A stretch of DNA of 64,000 nucleotides from Noviherbaspirillum sedimenti. GTDB taxonomy: Bacteria; Pseudomonadota; Gammaproteobacteria; Burkholderiales; Burkholderiaceae_D. A model generated the notes under the pieces. That model made no database searches, was not told the DNA's origin, and was given only the letters and a program-made list of their open reading frames with translations. The translations under genes and the position numbers were made by a program. This document shows positions 15,029 through 26,120 of the stretch, piece after piece. How positions within the stretch are numbered: position 1 is the first letter of the stretch; each line of letters opens with the position of its first letter. The stretch covers positions 2,542,001 through 2,606,000 of the forward strand of contig NZ_QYUQ01000002.1 of assembly GCF_003590835.1 (NCBI RefSeq). Direction: 5' to 3'.

Positions 15029-15754
15029 TTAAATCACTCCGAACAGTTTCAGCGCCAGCGGCAGCAGGACCGCCGTCAGCACGCCCGTCATGCCCATCGC
15101 CAGGCCGGCGAAGGCGCCCATTTCCGCGCTGACCTGGAAGGCGCGCGCCGTGCCCAGGCCATGCGCCGTCACGCCCATGGCAAAGCCGCAAATGCTGTCA
15201 TCGCGTATCTTGATGATGCGCATGAAGAACTGCGCCAGTGAAGCGCCGACGATCCCGGTGACAATCACCATCACCGCCGTCAGCGAAGGCAGGCCGCCGA
15301 TTTTTTCGGCGATGCCCATGGCGATCGGCGTGGTGACGGACTTTGGCGCCAGCGACAATACCACCGCCGGCGAGGCGCCCAGTAGCCAGGCGATGCCCAT
15401 GGCGGCGGCCACCGCCGCAGTCGACCCCACCAGCGTGCCGGCCAGGAAGGCGAACCAGTGGCGCCTGAGTTTCGCCAGTTGCTGGTACAGCGGGATCGCC
15501 AGCGCCACCGTGGCCGGCCCCAGCAGGAAGTGGACGAACTGGGCGCCCTCGAAATAATTCCGGTAGGGGGTGTTGGTGAGTGCCAGCAGCGTCACCAGGA
15601 TCACCACCGCGATCATCACCGGATTGACCAGCGGGCTGGCCTTGGCGCGCGCATGCAGGCCGAGGGCGAACTGGTAAGCCAGCAGCGTTGCCGTCAGCCA
15701 CAGCAGCGGCGAGGTCGACAGGTAGACCCAGATGCTGGTGAAATCCGGCGTCAT
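15029..15754 (-). CDS. lrgB: LrgB/CidB family membrane protein
   Basis: 241 residues, about seven hydrophobic helices. LAPKSVTTPIAMGIAEKIGG is the family signature, with the following MVIVTGIVGASL and CGFAMGVTAHGLGTARA. The LrgAB system is linked to murein hydrolase control and, in some bacteria, pyruvate or organic-acid transport. The ATG at 15754 overlaps the lrgA stop by four bases. A much longer open frame upstream on this strand is a shadow of other genes. Confidence 0.92.
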   Translation of the reverse strand: MTPDFTSIWVYLSTSPLLWLTATLLAYQFALGLHARAKASPLVNPVMIAVVILVTLLALTNTPYRNYFEGAQFVHFLLGPATVALAIPLYQQLAKLRRHWFAFLAGTLVGSTAAVAAAMGIAWLLGASPAVVLSLAPKSVTTPIAMGIAEKIGGLPSLTAVMVIVTGIVGASLAQFFMRIIKIRDDSICGFAMGVTAHGLGTARAFQVSAEMGAFAGLAMGMTGVLTAVLLPLALKLFGVI

Positions 15755-16083
15755 TTCTGCAACCACTTGACGGTCAGGGCGGTCACGACCATCCCCAGCA
15801 CGGTGCTGAGCACCAGCGCCGCCACGATCGGCAGCCATTCGTCGGCGATGCGCTGGCCATGCAGCATGACGCCGACGCCGGCCGGCACGAACAGGATCGA
15901 CAGGTGGCGCAGCAAGCCATGCGCGGTCGGCGCCAGTTTCTCCGCGGCACCCTGTTTTACCATCAGGTAAAGCAGCAACAGCAGCATGCCGATCACCGGC
16001 CCGGGAATCGGCAGGCCAAAGCCATGCGCGGCGACTTCGCCGACAAGCTGGAACAGCAGCAGGATGACAAAAGTATTGATCAT
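15751..16083 (-). CDS. lrgA: LrgA/CidA family membrane protein
   Basis: 110 residues, four hydrophobic helices, small holin-like partner of LrgB. LPIPGPVIGMLLLLLYLM and LLRHLSILFVPAGVGVMLH are family signatures. Start at ATG 16083, where similarity begins (MINTFVILLLFQLVGE). Coupled to lrgB by an ATGA overlap and divergent from the adenosyltransferase gene with 64 bases between starts. Confidence 0.92.
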   Translation of the reverse strand: MINTFVILLLFQLVGEVAAHGFGLPIPGPVIGMLLLLLYLMVKQGAAEKLAPTAHGLLRHLSILFVPAGVGVMLHGQRIADEWLPIVAALVLSTVLGMVVTALTVKWLQK

Positions 16084-16147
16084 GTTCTGGCGTCTGGAAT
16101 ATCTGGAATAATGGGGGCCCGATAAGCACACATCTTACTGCAAGTAT

Positions 16148-16705
16148 ATGGGAAATCGACTCTCGAAAATCGCCACCCGTACCGGCGACGATGGCACCAC
16201 CGGCCTGGGCGACGGCAGCCGCACCGGCAAGGATAGCCTGCGCGTGCTGGCCATGGGTGACGTGGATGAACTCAATTCGCAACTGGGCGTGCTGCTGTGC
16301 GAGGACCTGCCGGCGACGCTGCGCGAAGAATTGCTCTCCATACAGCACGACCTGTTCGACCTGGGCGGCGAATTGTGCATCCCCGGCTACAGCCTGGTGA
16401 GCGACGAGCACGTGGCGCGCCTGGATGCCTGCCTGGGAAAATACAATGCGGCACTGCCGCCGCTGCAGGAATTCATCCTGCCGGGTGGGGCGCGCGCCGC
16501 GGCGCTGGCGCATGTGTGCCGCGCAGTGTGTCGCCGCGCCGAACGCAGCGTTGTAGCACTCGGCCGCGTCGAGGCATTGCATGAACGGCCGCGGCAATAT
16601 CTCAATCGCCTGTCCGACTTGCTGTTCGTGCTGGCGCGCGTATTGAACCGCCATGCCGGCGGCGGCGATGTCCTGTGGAACCGGGAGCGCCGCACCGAAG
16701 ACTGA
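16148..16705 (+). CDS. ATP:cob(I)alamin adenosyltransferase, PduO type
   Basis: 185 residues. Transfers the adenosyl group of ATP to cobalamin or cobinamide in the cytoplasm. KIATRTGDDGTTGLGDGSR is the N-terminal ATP-binding loop; MGDVDELNSQLG, FILPGG and CRRAERSV plus YLNRLSDLLFVLARVLN complete the PduO pattern. Monocistronic, ending in a shared terminator facing folE2. Confidence 0.95.
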   Translation: MGNRLSKIATRTGDDGTTGLGDGSRTGKDSLRVLAMGDVDELNSQLGVLLCEDLPATLREELLSIQHDLFDLGGELCIPGYSLVSDEHVARLDACLGKYNAALPPLQEFILPGGARAAALAHVCRAVCRRAERSVVALGRVEALHERPRQYLNRLSDLLFVLARVLNRHAGGGDVLWNRERRTED

Positions 16706-16720
16706 AGCTGGGCGCGCATA

Positions 16721-16750
16721 AAAAAACCGGCGCATCGGCGCCGGTTTTTT
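16721..16750. terminator. Bidirectional terminator
   Basis: AAAAAACCGGCGC and GCGCCGGTTTTTT form a perfect 13-bp stem with a 4-base loop, giving a T-run in both directions. It lies between the convergent adenosyltransferase gene and folE2. Confidence 0.93.
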
Positions 16751-16765
16751 GCGCGCTGTTGCGCG

Positions 16766-17572
16766 TTATTGCGCGCGCTTGTCGTGCTCGATCAGCGCGT
16801 AGGCGGAATGGTTGTGGATCGACTCGAAGTTTTCCGCTTCCAGCGTATAGGCGACGATGCGGCCGTCGGCGTTGAGCATGCCGGCGACGTCGCGCACCAG
16901 GTCCTCGACGAATTTCGGATTCTCGTAGGCGCGCTCGGTGACGTACTTTTCGTCCGGGCGCTTCAGCAGGCCGAACAGTTCGCAGGAAGCCTGTTGCTCG
17001 ATCTTGGCGATCAGCTGGTCGACCAGGATGTCGCCGGCCAATAGCGCGTTGACGGTAATGTGCGAGCGCTGGTTATGGGCGCCATAGGCCGAGATCTTTT
17101 TCGAGCAGGGGCACAGGCTGGTCACCGGCACCATCACCTTCAGGGTGACTTCGACCTGGTCGCCGCGAATGTCGCCGGTCAGGCCGACTTCATAATCCAT
17201 CAGGCTCTCGACGCCGGATACCGGCGCGGTCTTGTTGATGAAATACGGGAAAGTCAGTTCGATGCGGCCGGCCTCGGCTTCCAGCAACTTGACCATCTTG
17301 CGCATCAGCGCGGAAAAATGCGCGATGTCGAGCGGCGCGCGATTGCCTTCCAGTAGCGCGATGAAGCGCGACATGTGCGTGCCCTTCTGCTCTTCCGGCA
17401 GTTGCACGTACATGTTCCAGGTGCCGACGGTCGGCTGCGCGCCGGAACTGGTCTTGACGGTGACCGGATAGCGCACGCCCTTGACGCCGACGCGCTGGAT
17501 CGTCAGGCGGCGGGTATCGACCGTGCTCTGCACGTCGGGGATGGTAGTAAGGTTCAGATCGCGCGTATTCAT
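16766..17572 (-). CDS. folE2: GTP cyclohydrolase I, FolE2 type
   Basis: 268 residues. Converts GTP to dihydroneopterin triphosphate for folate or queuosine synthesis. The metal site signature [21 protein letters not shown] is visible, together with the C-terminal [38 protein letters not shown]. FolE2 enzymes are metal-promiscuous and often used under zinc limitation (family knowledge); no Zur site was identified. 18 bases downstream of dxs on the same strand. Confidence 0.96.
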   Translation of the reverse strand: MNTRDLNLTTIPDVQSTVDTRRLTIQRVGVKGVRYPVTVKTSSGAQPTVGTWNMYVQLPEEQKGTHMSRFIALLEGNRAPLDIAHFSALMRKMVKLLEAEAGRIELTFPYFINKTAPVSGVESLMDYEVGLTGDIRGDQVEVTLKVMVPVTSLCPCSKKISAYGAHNQRSHITVNALLAGDILVDQLIAKIEQQASCELFGLLKRPDEKYVTERAYENPKFVEDLVRDVAGMLNADGRIVAYTLEAENFESIHNHSAYALIEHDKRAQ

Positions 17573-17590
17573 CGCAGCTCTTTCAAAAAT

Positions 17591-19456
17591 TCAGTTATTG
17601 ACGACCAGGCGCGGTTCGCCCTTGCCGAAGCGCTGCAGGATCGAAGCCTCGATACCGGCGGCATCCAGTCCGCACATGGCCAGCAACTGGACCGCATCGC
17701 CATGGTCGATGAACTTGTCCGGCAAGCCCAGGTGCAGGATCGGCTTGACGATACCGGCTTCAGCCAGCGCCTCGGCCACCGCGGAACCGGCGCCGCCCAT
17801 CAGCGCCCCCTCTTCCACCGTGACCAGTGCCTCATGGGTTTCGGCAAGCTGCCTGACCAGTTCCGCATCCAGCGGCTTGACGAAGCGCATGTTGGCCACC
17901 GTGGCGTTCAAAGCCTCGGCGGCGGCCAGCGCCGGCGCCAGCATGGTGCCGAAGGCCAGGATCGCAATGCCTTTGCCGGCGCGCCGGATTTCGCCTTTGC
18001 CCAGCGGGAGCACCTGCAAATCCTGTTGCACCGTGACGCCGATGCCGGCGCCGCGCGGATAGCGCACCGCAGCCGGCCCATTATATTGGAAAGCGGTGGA
18101 GAGCATCTGCCGGCACTCGTTTTCGTCCGCAGCCGCCATCACTACCATATTGGGGATGCAGCGCAGGAAGGCAAGGTCATAGTTGCCGGCGTGGGTGGCG
18201 CCGTCGGCGCCGACCAGGCCGGCGCGGTCCAGCGCGAAGGTGACGTCGAGGTTTTGCAGGGCGACATCGTGGATCAACTGGTCGTAGCCGCGCTGCAGGA
18301 AGGTTGAGTAAATGGCCACCACCGGCTTCAGGCCTTCGCACGCCAGGCCGGCGGCGAAGGTCACGGCATGCTGCTCGGCGATGCCGACATCGTAATAGCG
18401 GTCCGGGAAGCGCTGCTCGAACTGCACCATGCCCGAGCCTTCGCGCATGGCCGGAGTGATGCCGATCAGGCGCTTGTCGGCTGCGGCCTGGTCGCACAGC
18501 CAGTCGCCAAAAACCTGCGTGTAAGTCAGTTTGCCGGCCTTGGCTGGCTTGATGCCTTCGGCCGGGTTGAACTTGCCGGGACCGTGGTAGAGCACGGGGT
18601 CGGCTTCGGCCAGCTTGTAGCCCTGCCCCTTCTTGGTGACCACATGCAGGAATTGCGGCCCCTTGAGATTCTTCAGGTTTTGCAAGGTGGGTACCAGCGA
18701 TTCGAGGTCGTGGCCGTCGATCGGGCCAATGTAATTGAAGCCGAATTCCTCGAACATGGTGGCCGGCATGATCATGCCCTTGGCATGCTCTTCCAGGCGC
18801 TTGGCCAGTTCCAGCATCGGCGCCGGCAGCATGGTCTTGCCGACGTTGCGCGCAGCGGCGTAGAACTTGCCCGACATCAGCCGCGCAAGGTAGCGGTTCA
18901 ATGCGCCCACCGGCGGCGAGATCGACATGTCGTTGTCGTTCAGGATCACCAGCAGGTTGATATCGTCATACACGCCGGCATTATTGAGCGCCTCGAAGGC
19001 CATGCCCGCCGTCATCGCACCATCGCCGATAACGGCGATGGCGTGGCGGCTTTCGCCCTTGGTTTTTGCCGCCAGCGCCATGCCGAGCGCCGCCGAGATC
19101 GAGGTCGACGAATGCGCCGTGCCGAAGGTGTCGTATTCGCTTTCGTCGCGGCGCGGGAAGCCCGAGATGCCATTGAACTGGCGCAGCGAGGACATGCGCT
19201 CGCGCCGCCCGGTCAGGATCTTGTGCGGATAGGTCTGGTGGCCGACATCCCAGACGATGCGGTCTGCCGGCGTGTTGAAAACATAATGCAGGGCGATGGT
19301 CAGTTCGACCGTGCCGAGGTTGGACGACAGGTGGCCGCCGGTCTTGGAAACCGAATCGAGCACGAAAGCGCGCAATTCGCCGGCCAGCGGCTGAAGTTCG
19401 GTGCGCGGCAGCTTGCGCAGATCGGCGGGGCTGTTGATTTTATTTAGCATGTCCAT
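17591..19456 (-). CDS. dxs: 1-Deoxy-D-xylulose-5-phosphate synthase
   Basis: 621 residues. TPP-dependent condensation of pyruvate and glyceraldehyde-3-phosphate, entry step of the MEP isoprenoid pathway. Visible: [33 protein letters not shown], the TPP motif [15 protein letters not shown]...[12 protein letters not shown], and the pyrimidine domain [16 protein letters not shown]. Two in-frame ATGs (19456, 19450) are close; the first is taken. Located after xseB and ispA, the classical isoprenoid cluster of proteobacteria. Confidence 0.97.
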   Translation of the reverse strand: MDMLNKINSPADLRKLPRTELQPLAGELRAFVLDSVSKTGGHLSSNLGTVELTIALHYVFNTPADRIVWDVGHQTYPHKILTGRRERMSSLRQFNGISGFPRRDESEYDTFGTAHSSTSISAALGMALAAKTKGESRHAIAVIGDGAMTAGMAFEALNNAGVYDDINLLVILNDNDMSISPPVGALNRYLARLMSGKFYAAARNVGKTMLPAPMLELAKRLEEHAKGMIMPATMFEEFGFNYIGPIDGHDLESLVPTLQNLKNLKGPQFLHVVTKKGQGYKLAEADPVLYHGPGKFNPAEGIKPAKAGKLTYTQVFGDWLCDQAAADKRLIGITPAMREGSGMVQFEQRFPDRYYDVGIAEQHAVTFAAGLACEGLKPVVAIYSTFLQRGYDQLIHDVALQNLDVTFALDRAGLVGADGATHAGNYDLAFLRCIPNMVVMAAADENECRQMLSTAFQYNGPAAVRYPRGAGIGVTVQQDLQVLPLGKGEIRRAGKGIAILAFGTMLAPALAAAEALNATVANMRFVKPLDAELVRQLAETHEALVTVEEGALMGGAGSAVAEALAEAGIVKPILHLGLPDKFIDHGDAVQLLAMCGLDAAGIEASILQRFGKGEPRLVVNN

Positions 19457-19481
19457 GAGGATCTTTTCGACTATTCTTTTC

Positions 19482-20372
19482 TTAAGACTGTCTCTCGACG
19501 ATCAAATCCGCCAGCTGACGCAGGCGCAAGCCCTGGTCGCCGAAGGGCTGCACCGCCCGGTGCGCGTCGCCGCGCAGCTTCTCCGCCAGCGCCCGCGATT
19601 GCTCCAGGCCCAGGATCGATACATAGGTCGGCTTGTTGTCGGCCGCATCCTTGCCGGCGGTCTTGCCCAGCACCGTCGTATCGGCGGTGGCGTCGAGGAT
19701 ATCGTCGACCACCTGGAATGCCAGGCCGACTGCCGCCGCATAGGCGTCCAGCGCGGCCGTCTCGGCTTCGGTGAGCGCCTTGCCGCACCAGGCACCCAGC
19801 AGCACCGAGGCACGCAGCAGCGCGCCGGTCTTCAGGCGATGCATCTGTTCCAGGTCATCCAGCGACAAGGCCAGGCCGACGCTGGCCAGGTCGATCGCCT
19901 GGCCGCCGCACATGCCGATCGAGCCCGACGCCGCCGCCAGCAGGCGCAGCATGGCCAGCTGGCGCGCCGGCTCGGCATCGCCTTCGGCCAGCACCAGGAA
20001 GGCTTGCGACTGCAGGGCGTCGCCCACCAGCAGTGCAGTGGCTTCGCCATACTTGACATGCACGGTCGGCTTGCCGCGGCGCAGCGCATCATCATCCATG
20101 CACGGCATGTCGTCATGCACCAGCGAATAGGCATGAATCATTTCGACAGCCCCCGCCGCACGCGCCAGTTCGGCTGCGGGGGCGGCAAACAGCGCGCCGG
20201 CGGCAAACACCAGCAGCGGACGCACCCGCTTGCCGCCATCCAGCACGGCATAGCGCATGGCCGCGTGCAGTTGTTGCGGCGGCGCGGATTCAGCTGGCAG
20301 GAAATCCGCCAGGGATTGTTCCATGCTGCTCTGCACGCCCTTCATCCAGTCGCCAAAAGCCGGTGTGCTCAT
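19482..20372 (-). CDS. ispA: Farnesyl diphosphate synthase
   Basis: 296 residues. Condenses isopentenyl diphosphate with dimethylallyl and geranyl diphosphates. The first Asp-rich motif is [20 protein letters not shown], the second [28 protein letters not shown] is the family N-terminal signature. The start at 20372 overlaps the xseB stop by four bases, so a common transcript with translational coupling. dxs follows after 25 bases. Confidence 0.96.
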   Translation of the reverse strand: MSTPAFGDWMKGVQSSMEQSLADFLPAESAPPQQLHAAMRYAVLDGGKRVRPLLVFAAGALFAAPAAELARAAGAVEMIHAYSLVHDDMPCMDDDALRRGKPTVHVKYGEATALLVGDALQSQAFLVLAEGDAEPARQLAMLRLLAAASGSIGMCGGQAIDLASVGLALSLDDLEQMHRLKTGALLRASVLLGAWCGKALTEAETAALDAYAAAVGLAFQVVDDILDATADTTVLGKTAGKDAADNKPTYVSILGLEQSRALAEKLRGDAHRAVQPFGDQGLRLRQLADLIVERQS

Positions 20373-20644
20373 GCCGCATCCTCGTTGGCAACAGTGCCGG
20401 CGCCGTCGGCGCCAGCCACGACAAAGGGTTTGAGCATGTCGCCTTCCAGGACCTTGACCTGGTTTTCCACCTTGTCGAGCTGACCGGCGCAAAACCTGAC
20501 CAGTTCGGAACCGCGCTGGTAGGCCGCGACCGAGGCTTCCAGCGGCAGTTCGCCCGCCTCCATTTGCAGCACCAATTGCTCCAGCTCCGCCATCGCCTGC
20601 TCGAACGATGCCGGTTCACTGGCGGGAACATTCTTTTTTGACAT
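20369..20644 (-). CDS. xseB: Exodeoxyribonuclease VII small subunit
   Basis: 91 residues. Small helical subunit of exonuclease VII; several copies bind each XseA. FEQAMAELEQLVLQMEAGELPLEASVAAYQRGSELVRFCAGQLDKVENQVKVL is the conserved helical hairpin. First gene of the xseB-ispA-dxs(-folE2) set. xseA is not in the window. Confidence 0.94.
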   Translation of the reverse strand: MSKKNVPASEPASFEQAMAELEQLVLQMEAGELPLEASVAAYQRGSELVRFCAGQLDKVENQVKVLEGDMLKPFVVAGADGAGTVANEDAA

Positions 20645-20726
20645 AAAGATCCAAACTGAAAGCTAACCCGTTATTTTAGAACAAACCAACCTCCCCGGGA
20701 TCGGACGTCGTCGAACGAATATAAAC

Positions 20727-20745
20727 GATAATGATTTTCATTTGC
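20727..20745 (+). promoter_or_regulatory. Fur-box-like operator
   Basis: GATAATGATTTTCATTTGC matches the 19-bp Fur consensus GATAATGATAATCATTATC at 15 positions. It lies 65 bases before the iron-binding protein gene and 82 bases before xseB on the other strand. It predicts iron repression of the transporter, perhaps also affecting the xseB promoter. Confidence 0.8.
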
Positions 20746-20809
20746 GAATGACGACTTTTTGCCTATAATTATCGACAACCCTTTTTCTATTATTCTTGGA
20801 GGAAAGTCC

Positions 20810-21811
20810 ATGAAATTCCTGTCCGCCCTGCTCGTCACATCCGTCGCCGCCCTGGGCTTTGCGTCCACCGCATCAGCCGATGAAGTCGTGGTTTATTCGG
20901 CCCGCATCGAGCAATTGATCAAGCCCATGTTCGACGCCTACACGAAACAGACCGGCACGACCATCAAGTTCGTCACCGACAAGGAAGGTCCGCTGCTGGA
21001 AAAGCTGAAAGCCGAAGGCGCCAACACCCCGGCCGACATGCTGATCACCGTCGACGCTGGCAACCTGTGGCAGGCCGCCCATGAAGGCTTGTTGCGGCCG
21101 GTCCAATCGACTGTGCTGAACGCCAACATCCCTGCCCACCTGCGCGACCCCGGCAACCAGTGGTTCGGCCTGTCGGTGCGCGCCCGCACGATTTTCTTCA
21201 ACAAGAAGAACGTCAAGCCGGAAGATCTCTCGACCTACGAAGACCTGGCCAGCCCGAAATGGAAAAACCGCCTGTGCCTGCGCACCTCGAAAAAGGTCTA
21301 TAACCAGTCGCTGGTAGCGATGATGATCGAGGAGCACGGTGAAGCCAAGACCGAGCAGATCGTCAAGGGCTGGGTGAACAACCTCGCCACCGACGTCTTT
21401 TCCGATGATACCAAGATGCTGGAAGCGGTCGGCGCCGGCCAGTGCGATGTCGGCATTGCAAACACCTATTACTACGGCCGCCTGATGGAAAAGAAACCGG
21501 ACCAGCCAATCGGCATCTTCTGGGCCAACCAGAAAACCGGCGGCGTGCACGTGAATGTTTCCGGCGCAGGCGTGACCAAGCACGCGAAAAATCCGGCCGG
21601 GGCGCAAAAGCTGATCGAATGGCTGGCCTCGGAACAGGCGCAGAACCTGTACACCGACGCCGGCATGGAATTTCCGGTCAATCCGAAAGTCAAGCCTGAT
21701 CCGGTGCTGGTTGGCTGGGGCAGCTTCAAGCCGAACCTGATCAATGTCAGCAAGGCCGGAGAATTGCAGGCCACTGCGGTCAAGCTGATGGACCGCGCCG
21801 GCTACAAGTAA
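20810..21811 (+). CDS. Iron(III) ABC transporter, periplasmic binding protein
   Basis: 333 residues, FbpA/AfuA type. Signal peptide [20 protein letters not shown] ending at ASA before [12 protein letters not shown]. Mature protein shows the ferric-binding pattern: [31 protein letters not shown], and the iron-coordinating tyrosines in [12 protein letters not shown]. The ATG at 20810 follows GGAGG seven bases upstream. A Fur-like box precedes it, and the permease and ATPase genes follow in order. Confidence 0.94.
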   Translation: MKFLSALLVTSVAALGFASTASADEVVVYSARIEQLIKPMFDAYTKQTGTTIKFVTDKEGPLLEKLKAEGANTPADMLITVDAGNLWQAAHEGLLRPVQSTVLNANIPAHLRDPGNQWFGLSVRARTIFFNKKNVKPEDLSTYEDLASPKWKNRLCLRTSKKVYNQSLVAMMIEEHGEAKTEQIVKGWVNNLATDVFSDDTKMLEAVGAGQCDVGIANTYYYGRLMEKKPDQPIGIFWANQKTGGVHVNVSGAGVTKHAKNPAGAQKLIEWLASEQAQNLYTDAGMEFPVNPKVKPDPVLVGWGSFKPNLINVSKAGELQATAVKLMDRAGYK

Positions 21812-21929
21812 TCCGGCCGCCGCGCGCAAGCGCAGCGAAGCAAAGGCGGACGGCTACTAGCGGTCCGCCTTTGCCGTTTCAAAGCCAATAGCAGGCTATC
21901 AGCCTCATTTTCGCAGAGCACCAATTGCC

Positions 21930-23597
21930 ATGAAAAACGCCTCTCCAGCCGCCTCCCCCGTCAGCGCACCACCGCTGCGGCTGCCGCGCATTGCGCTGGC
22001 GCGCTGGCTGACCGGATGGCGCCTGGCCGCCTTCCTGGTATCGCTGGTGACGCTGGTGCCGCTGGTGGTGGTGCTGTCCTCCTTCCTGTATCCGCAGTCG
22101 GAAGTCTGGAACCACCTGGCCGAGCATGTACTGCCGGACATCCTGCTCAACACCTTGTGGCTGTCGCTGGGCGTCGCATTCGGCACCGGCGTGCTCGGGG
22201 TGACGCTGGCCTGGCTCACCGCCGTCTGCGAATTCCCCGGCCGCCGCTTTTTCGCCTGGGCCCTGATGCTGCCGCTGGCGATGCCGGCCTACGTCACCGC
22301 CTTCGTCGCGATCGGCCTGCTCGACTTTACCGGCCCGCTGCAAACCCTCCTGCGCGAATGGTTTGGCAGCAGCGCCTGGTTTCCGCGCATCCGCTCGCGC
22401 GGCGGCGTGATCCTGGTGATGTCGCTGGCGCTGTATCCTTACGTCTACCTGCTGGCGCGCAACGCCTTCATGACCCAGGGCAGGCGCGCCCTGGAGGCTG
22501 GCCAGTCGCTGGGTCTTTCCCGGCGCATGGGCTTCGTCAGGATCGCCCTGCCGATGGCGCGCCCCTGGATTGTCGCCGGCATCATGCTGGTGCTGATGGA
22601 AACCCTGGCCGACTTCGGCACGGTCGCCATCTTCAATTACGATACCTTTACCACTGCCATCTACAAGGCATGGTTCGGCCTGTTTTCATTGTCGACCGCC
22701 TCGCAGCTGGCCTCGATCCTGGTGCTGATCGTGTTCGCTCTGGTGGCAACCGAGCAGCGCTGGCGCGGCGCACGCCGCTACCAGGGCAGCGGCAGAAGCC
22801 AGGCCACGACCTACCGCCTGAAACCCGCCCTGGGCTGGACAGTCAGCCTGCTGCTCGGCCTGTTCTTTTGCGCAACATTCGCCATCCCGCTGACGCAGCT
22901 GGTCGTCTGGAGCGCCAGCGTGTTCGCCGAGGAATTCGACGCCCGCTACCCAATGTTTATCTGGCATTCGGTGCTGCTGTCGGCAATCGCCGCCGTTTTG
23001 GTGGTCGTGGCCGGCCTGATCCTGTCATATGCCTTGCGCGTGTACCGCGACTGGCCGACGCGCTTTTTTGCGCGCCTGTCCACGCTTGGCTATGCGGTTC
23101 CCGGCACCGTGCTTGCGGTCGGCATTTTCATCCCGGTGGCGTGGCTGGACAACCGCCTGCTGGCCTGGCTGCCGCAACTGGGCGGCAGTGGCGGCAGCGT
23201 CCTCAAGGGCACCTTGACGGTGATGCTGCTGGCGTATGTCGCGCGCTTCCTTGCCCCGGGCTTCAATGCCATCGACAGCGCCATGCAACGCATTACGCGC
23301 AGCCAGGAAGAAGCCGCGCGCGGCATGGGCCTCTATGGCTGGCGCCTGCTGGCGCAGGTACACGTGCCGCTGCTGCGCGGCGGCCTCCTGACCGCGGCCC
23401 TGATGGTATTTGTCGACGTCATGAAGGAAATGCCGATCACGCTGATGACGCGTCCGTTCGGCTGGGATACCCTGGCAGTCAGGGTTTTTGAAATGACTTC
23501 GGAAGGCCAATGGGAGCTGGCCGCCTTGCCGGCGGTCGTGCTGGTGCTCGTCGGGCTTTTGCCGGTGATGCTGTTGACCCGGCAATCCGGGCAGTAG
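21930..23597 (+). CDS. Iron(III) ABC transporter permease
   Basis: 555 residues, a fused double permease (FbpB type) with about twelve inner-membrane helices in two halves. Each half carries an EAA-like loop for ATPase contact: EAGQSLGLSRRMGFVRIALPMARP in the first and EEAARGMGLYGWRLLAQVHVPLLRG in the second. Located between binding protein and ATPase genes; the 118-base gap before it holds no gene. Transports the cation delivered by the upstream binding protein. Confidence 0.94.
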   Translation: MKNASPAASPVSAPPLRLPRIALARWLTGWRLAAFLVSLVTLVPLVVVLSSFLYPQSEVWNHLAEHVLPDILLNTLWLSLGVAFGTGVLGVTLAWLTAVCEFPGRRFFAWALMLPLAMPAYVTAFVAIGLLDFTGPLQTLLREWFGSSAWFPRIRSRGGVILVMSLALYPYVYLLARNAFMTQGRRALEAGQSLGLSRRMGFVRIALPMARPWIVAGIMLVLMETLADFGTVAIFNYDTFTTAIYKAWFGLFSLSTASQLASILVLIVFALVATEQRWRGARRYQGSGRSQATTYRLKPALGWTVSLLLGLFFCATFAIPLTQLVVWSASVFAEEFDARYPMFIWHSVLLSAIAAVLVVVAGLILSYALRVYRDWPTRFFARLSTLGYAVPGTVLAVGIFIPVAWLDNRLLAWLPQLGGSGGSVLKGTLTVMLLAYVARFLAPGFNAIDSAMQRITRSQEEAARGMGLYGWRLLAQVHVPLLRGGLLTAALMVFVDVMKEMPITLMTRPFGWDTLAVRVFEMTSEGQWELAALPAVVLVLVGLLPVMLLTRQSGQ

Positions 23598-23606
23598 AAT
23601 AGCGGG

Positions 23607-24680
<1,074 letters not shown>

Positions 24681-24688
24681 ACCACGCT

Positions 24689-25564
24689 CTACCTGCCGAA
24701 TTCCTTCAAGCGTTCCTTGATCGGCCTGCCCGGGTTGGCCGGCAAGCCATCGAAGCGACCCTGCATCAGCGCATCGAGACGATTGACGCGCTCGGCTGGC
24801 GCCGGATGGGTCTTGAACATCAGGGCGAAGCTGGCATCCTGGCCGCTTTCGCCCTGCAACACTTGCAATACCGCCGGCAAGCCGAACGGGTCATAACCGG
24901 CGCGCGCGGCGATCACCACGCCGAGGCGGTCGGCCTCGAACTCGTCGTCCTGGTCGAGACCGCTGGCAAACACTTTCAGCACGGCGCCTTTCACGAACTC
25001 GTTGACTTGCGCGTTGTCGCCGGTTTTCGCACTCACCAGCTCGCCCGCGATACCCGTCCAGCCGCTGGCCTTGACCGCATTCAAGTGATGCTTTTTCAGC
25101 ACATGGCCGATTTCATGCGCTAGCACGCCGGCCAGCTCGGCTTCGCTGCGCATGCGATCCAGCAATCCCTTGGTGACGAAAACATAGCCGCCGGGGGTAG
25201 CGAAGGCGTTGTAGCCGCCGTCATCGAGCACGCCGAAAGTCCACGGCAGGTCCGGCCGCTCGGTCTGCGATGCCAGCCAGCGTCCAAGCGTGTTGACGTA
25301 ACGCTGCACACCCGGCTTGTTCAGCAGCGGCTTGGCGCCCAGCAGGGTTGCGGCAAATTCCTGGCCGAGCGCCACCTCTTCCTGCGCGGTCGGTTCCTTG
25401 AGCGCCTTGCCGAGGTTGCCCAGCAGGCTGCCAAGGTCGGGCGCCTTGCCCTTGTCCGCGCTGCGCCCCAGGCCGGGAATGGTAAAACCGCCGAACTGTG
25501 CGGCGGCGGCACCCGATGCCAGCACCAGCGCCAGCGCGATCGTGATCTTCGCGATCGTGCGCAT
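24689..25564 (-). CDS. M48 family metalloprotease
   Basis: 291 residues, exported zinc endopeptidase. Signal peptide about 1-22 (MRTIAKITIALALVLASGAA). Zinc motif HEIGH at 150-154 and third ligand in DDEFEADRLGVVIAARAGYDP. Related to BepA/LoiP-type quality-control proteases of the periplasm; lacks the TPR region of BepA. The ATG at 25564 is chosen for the signal peptide; it lies one base after the stop of the upstream SH3 gene, implying an operon. Confidence 0.92.
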   Translation of the reverse strand: MRTIAKITIALALVLASGAAAAQFGGFTIPGLGRSADKGKAPDLGSLLGNLGKALKEPTAQEEVALGQEFAATLLGAKPLLNKPGVQRYVNTLGRWLASQTERPDLPWTFGVLDDGGYNAFATPGGYVFVTKGLLDRMRSEAELAGVLAHEIGHVLKKHHLNAVKASGWTGIAGELVSAKTGDNAQVNEFVKGAVLKVFASGLDQDDEFEADRLGVVIAARAGYDPFGLPAVLQVLQGESGQDASFALMFKTHPAPAERVNRLDALMQGRFDGLPANPGRPIKERLKEFGR

Positions 25565-25565
25565 G

Positions 25566-26120
25566 TCAGCCGCCCCCCATGCCGGGAGCCATCTCGCCCC
25601 CACGCGCAGGCGCCGATGCCGGCGCCCGCTCCTCCAGATAGCCGATCTGCGCCGGCGCCAGGCTGCTGCGCCGGGCAAACGCCTGGCCGGCCTCTGTCGA
25701 TACGGTGTATTTTTGCATTTTCTGGAACTCGACCGGATTGGACCTGGCATTTTGCAGATCCTCTTCCTGCAGGCCACGCACGCCGGTAGTTACGGTCGCT
25801 GTGTTGCCGCTGCGGCCGGCGCCGAGCAGCTTGGCCAGCGCGCCCGCCGGGTTGGGCGCGGCAACGTCAGGTTTGCCCTCCGCGCTGGCCGGCTTCAGGT
25901 GCATCATGCGCACCCAGCCGGTCTTGCCGGCGCCGGTCCTGACTTCGCTCCAGGCGCCGCTGCGCCGCAGCACCTCGACCTTGTCGCTCTCTGCCAGCGC
26001 CGCCAGCCTGGCGGCATCCGATTGCGGCTGCGCCAGCACGTCGGTGGCGCGGTTGCTCAGCGCCGGCTCAGCCTGCGCGGCGCAGGCGACCAGCAGGAGC
26101 GCAAAGGCATGGGCTCTCAT
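25566..26120 (-). CDS. Exported SH3-domain protein
   Basis: 184 residues. Short signal peptide MRAHAFALLLVACAAQA. A bacterial SH3 domain follows (ATDVLAQPQSDAARLAALAESDKVEVLRRSGAWSEVRT...GWVRMMHL, about residues 24-76). The C-terminal part, with GVRGLQEEDLQNARSNPVEFQKMQKYTVSTEAGQAFA, recurs in proteins next to M48 proteases. Probably a periplasmic partner of the protease; the exact role is unknown. It overlaps the cyclase gene stop by one base. Confidence 0.85.
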   Translation of the reverse strand: MRAHAFALLLVACAAQAEPALSNRATDVLAQPQSDAARLAALAESDKVEVLRRSGAWSEVRTGAGKTGWVRMMHLKPASAEGKPDVAAPNPAGALAKLLGAGRSGNTATVTTGVRGLQEEDLQNARSNPVEFQKMQKYTVSTEAGQAFARRSSLAPAQIGYLEERAPASAPARGGEMAPGMGGG

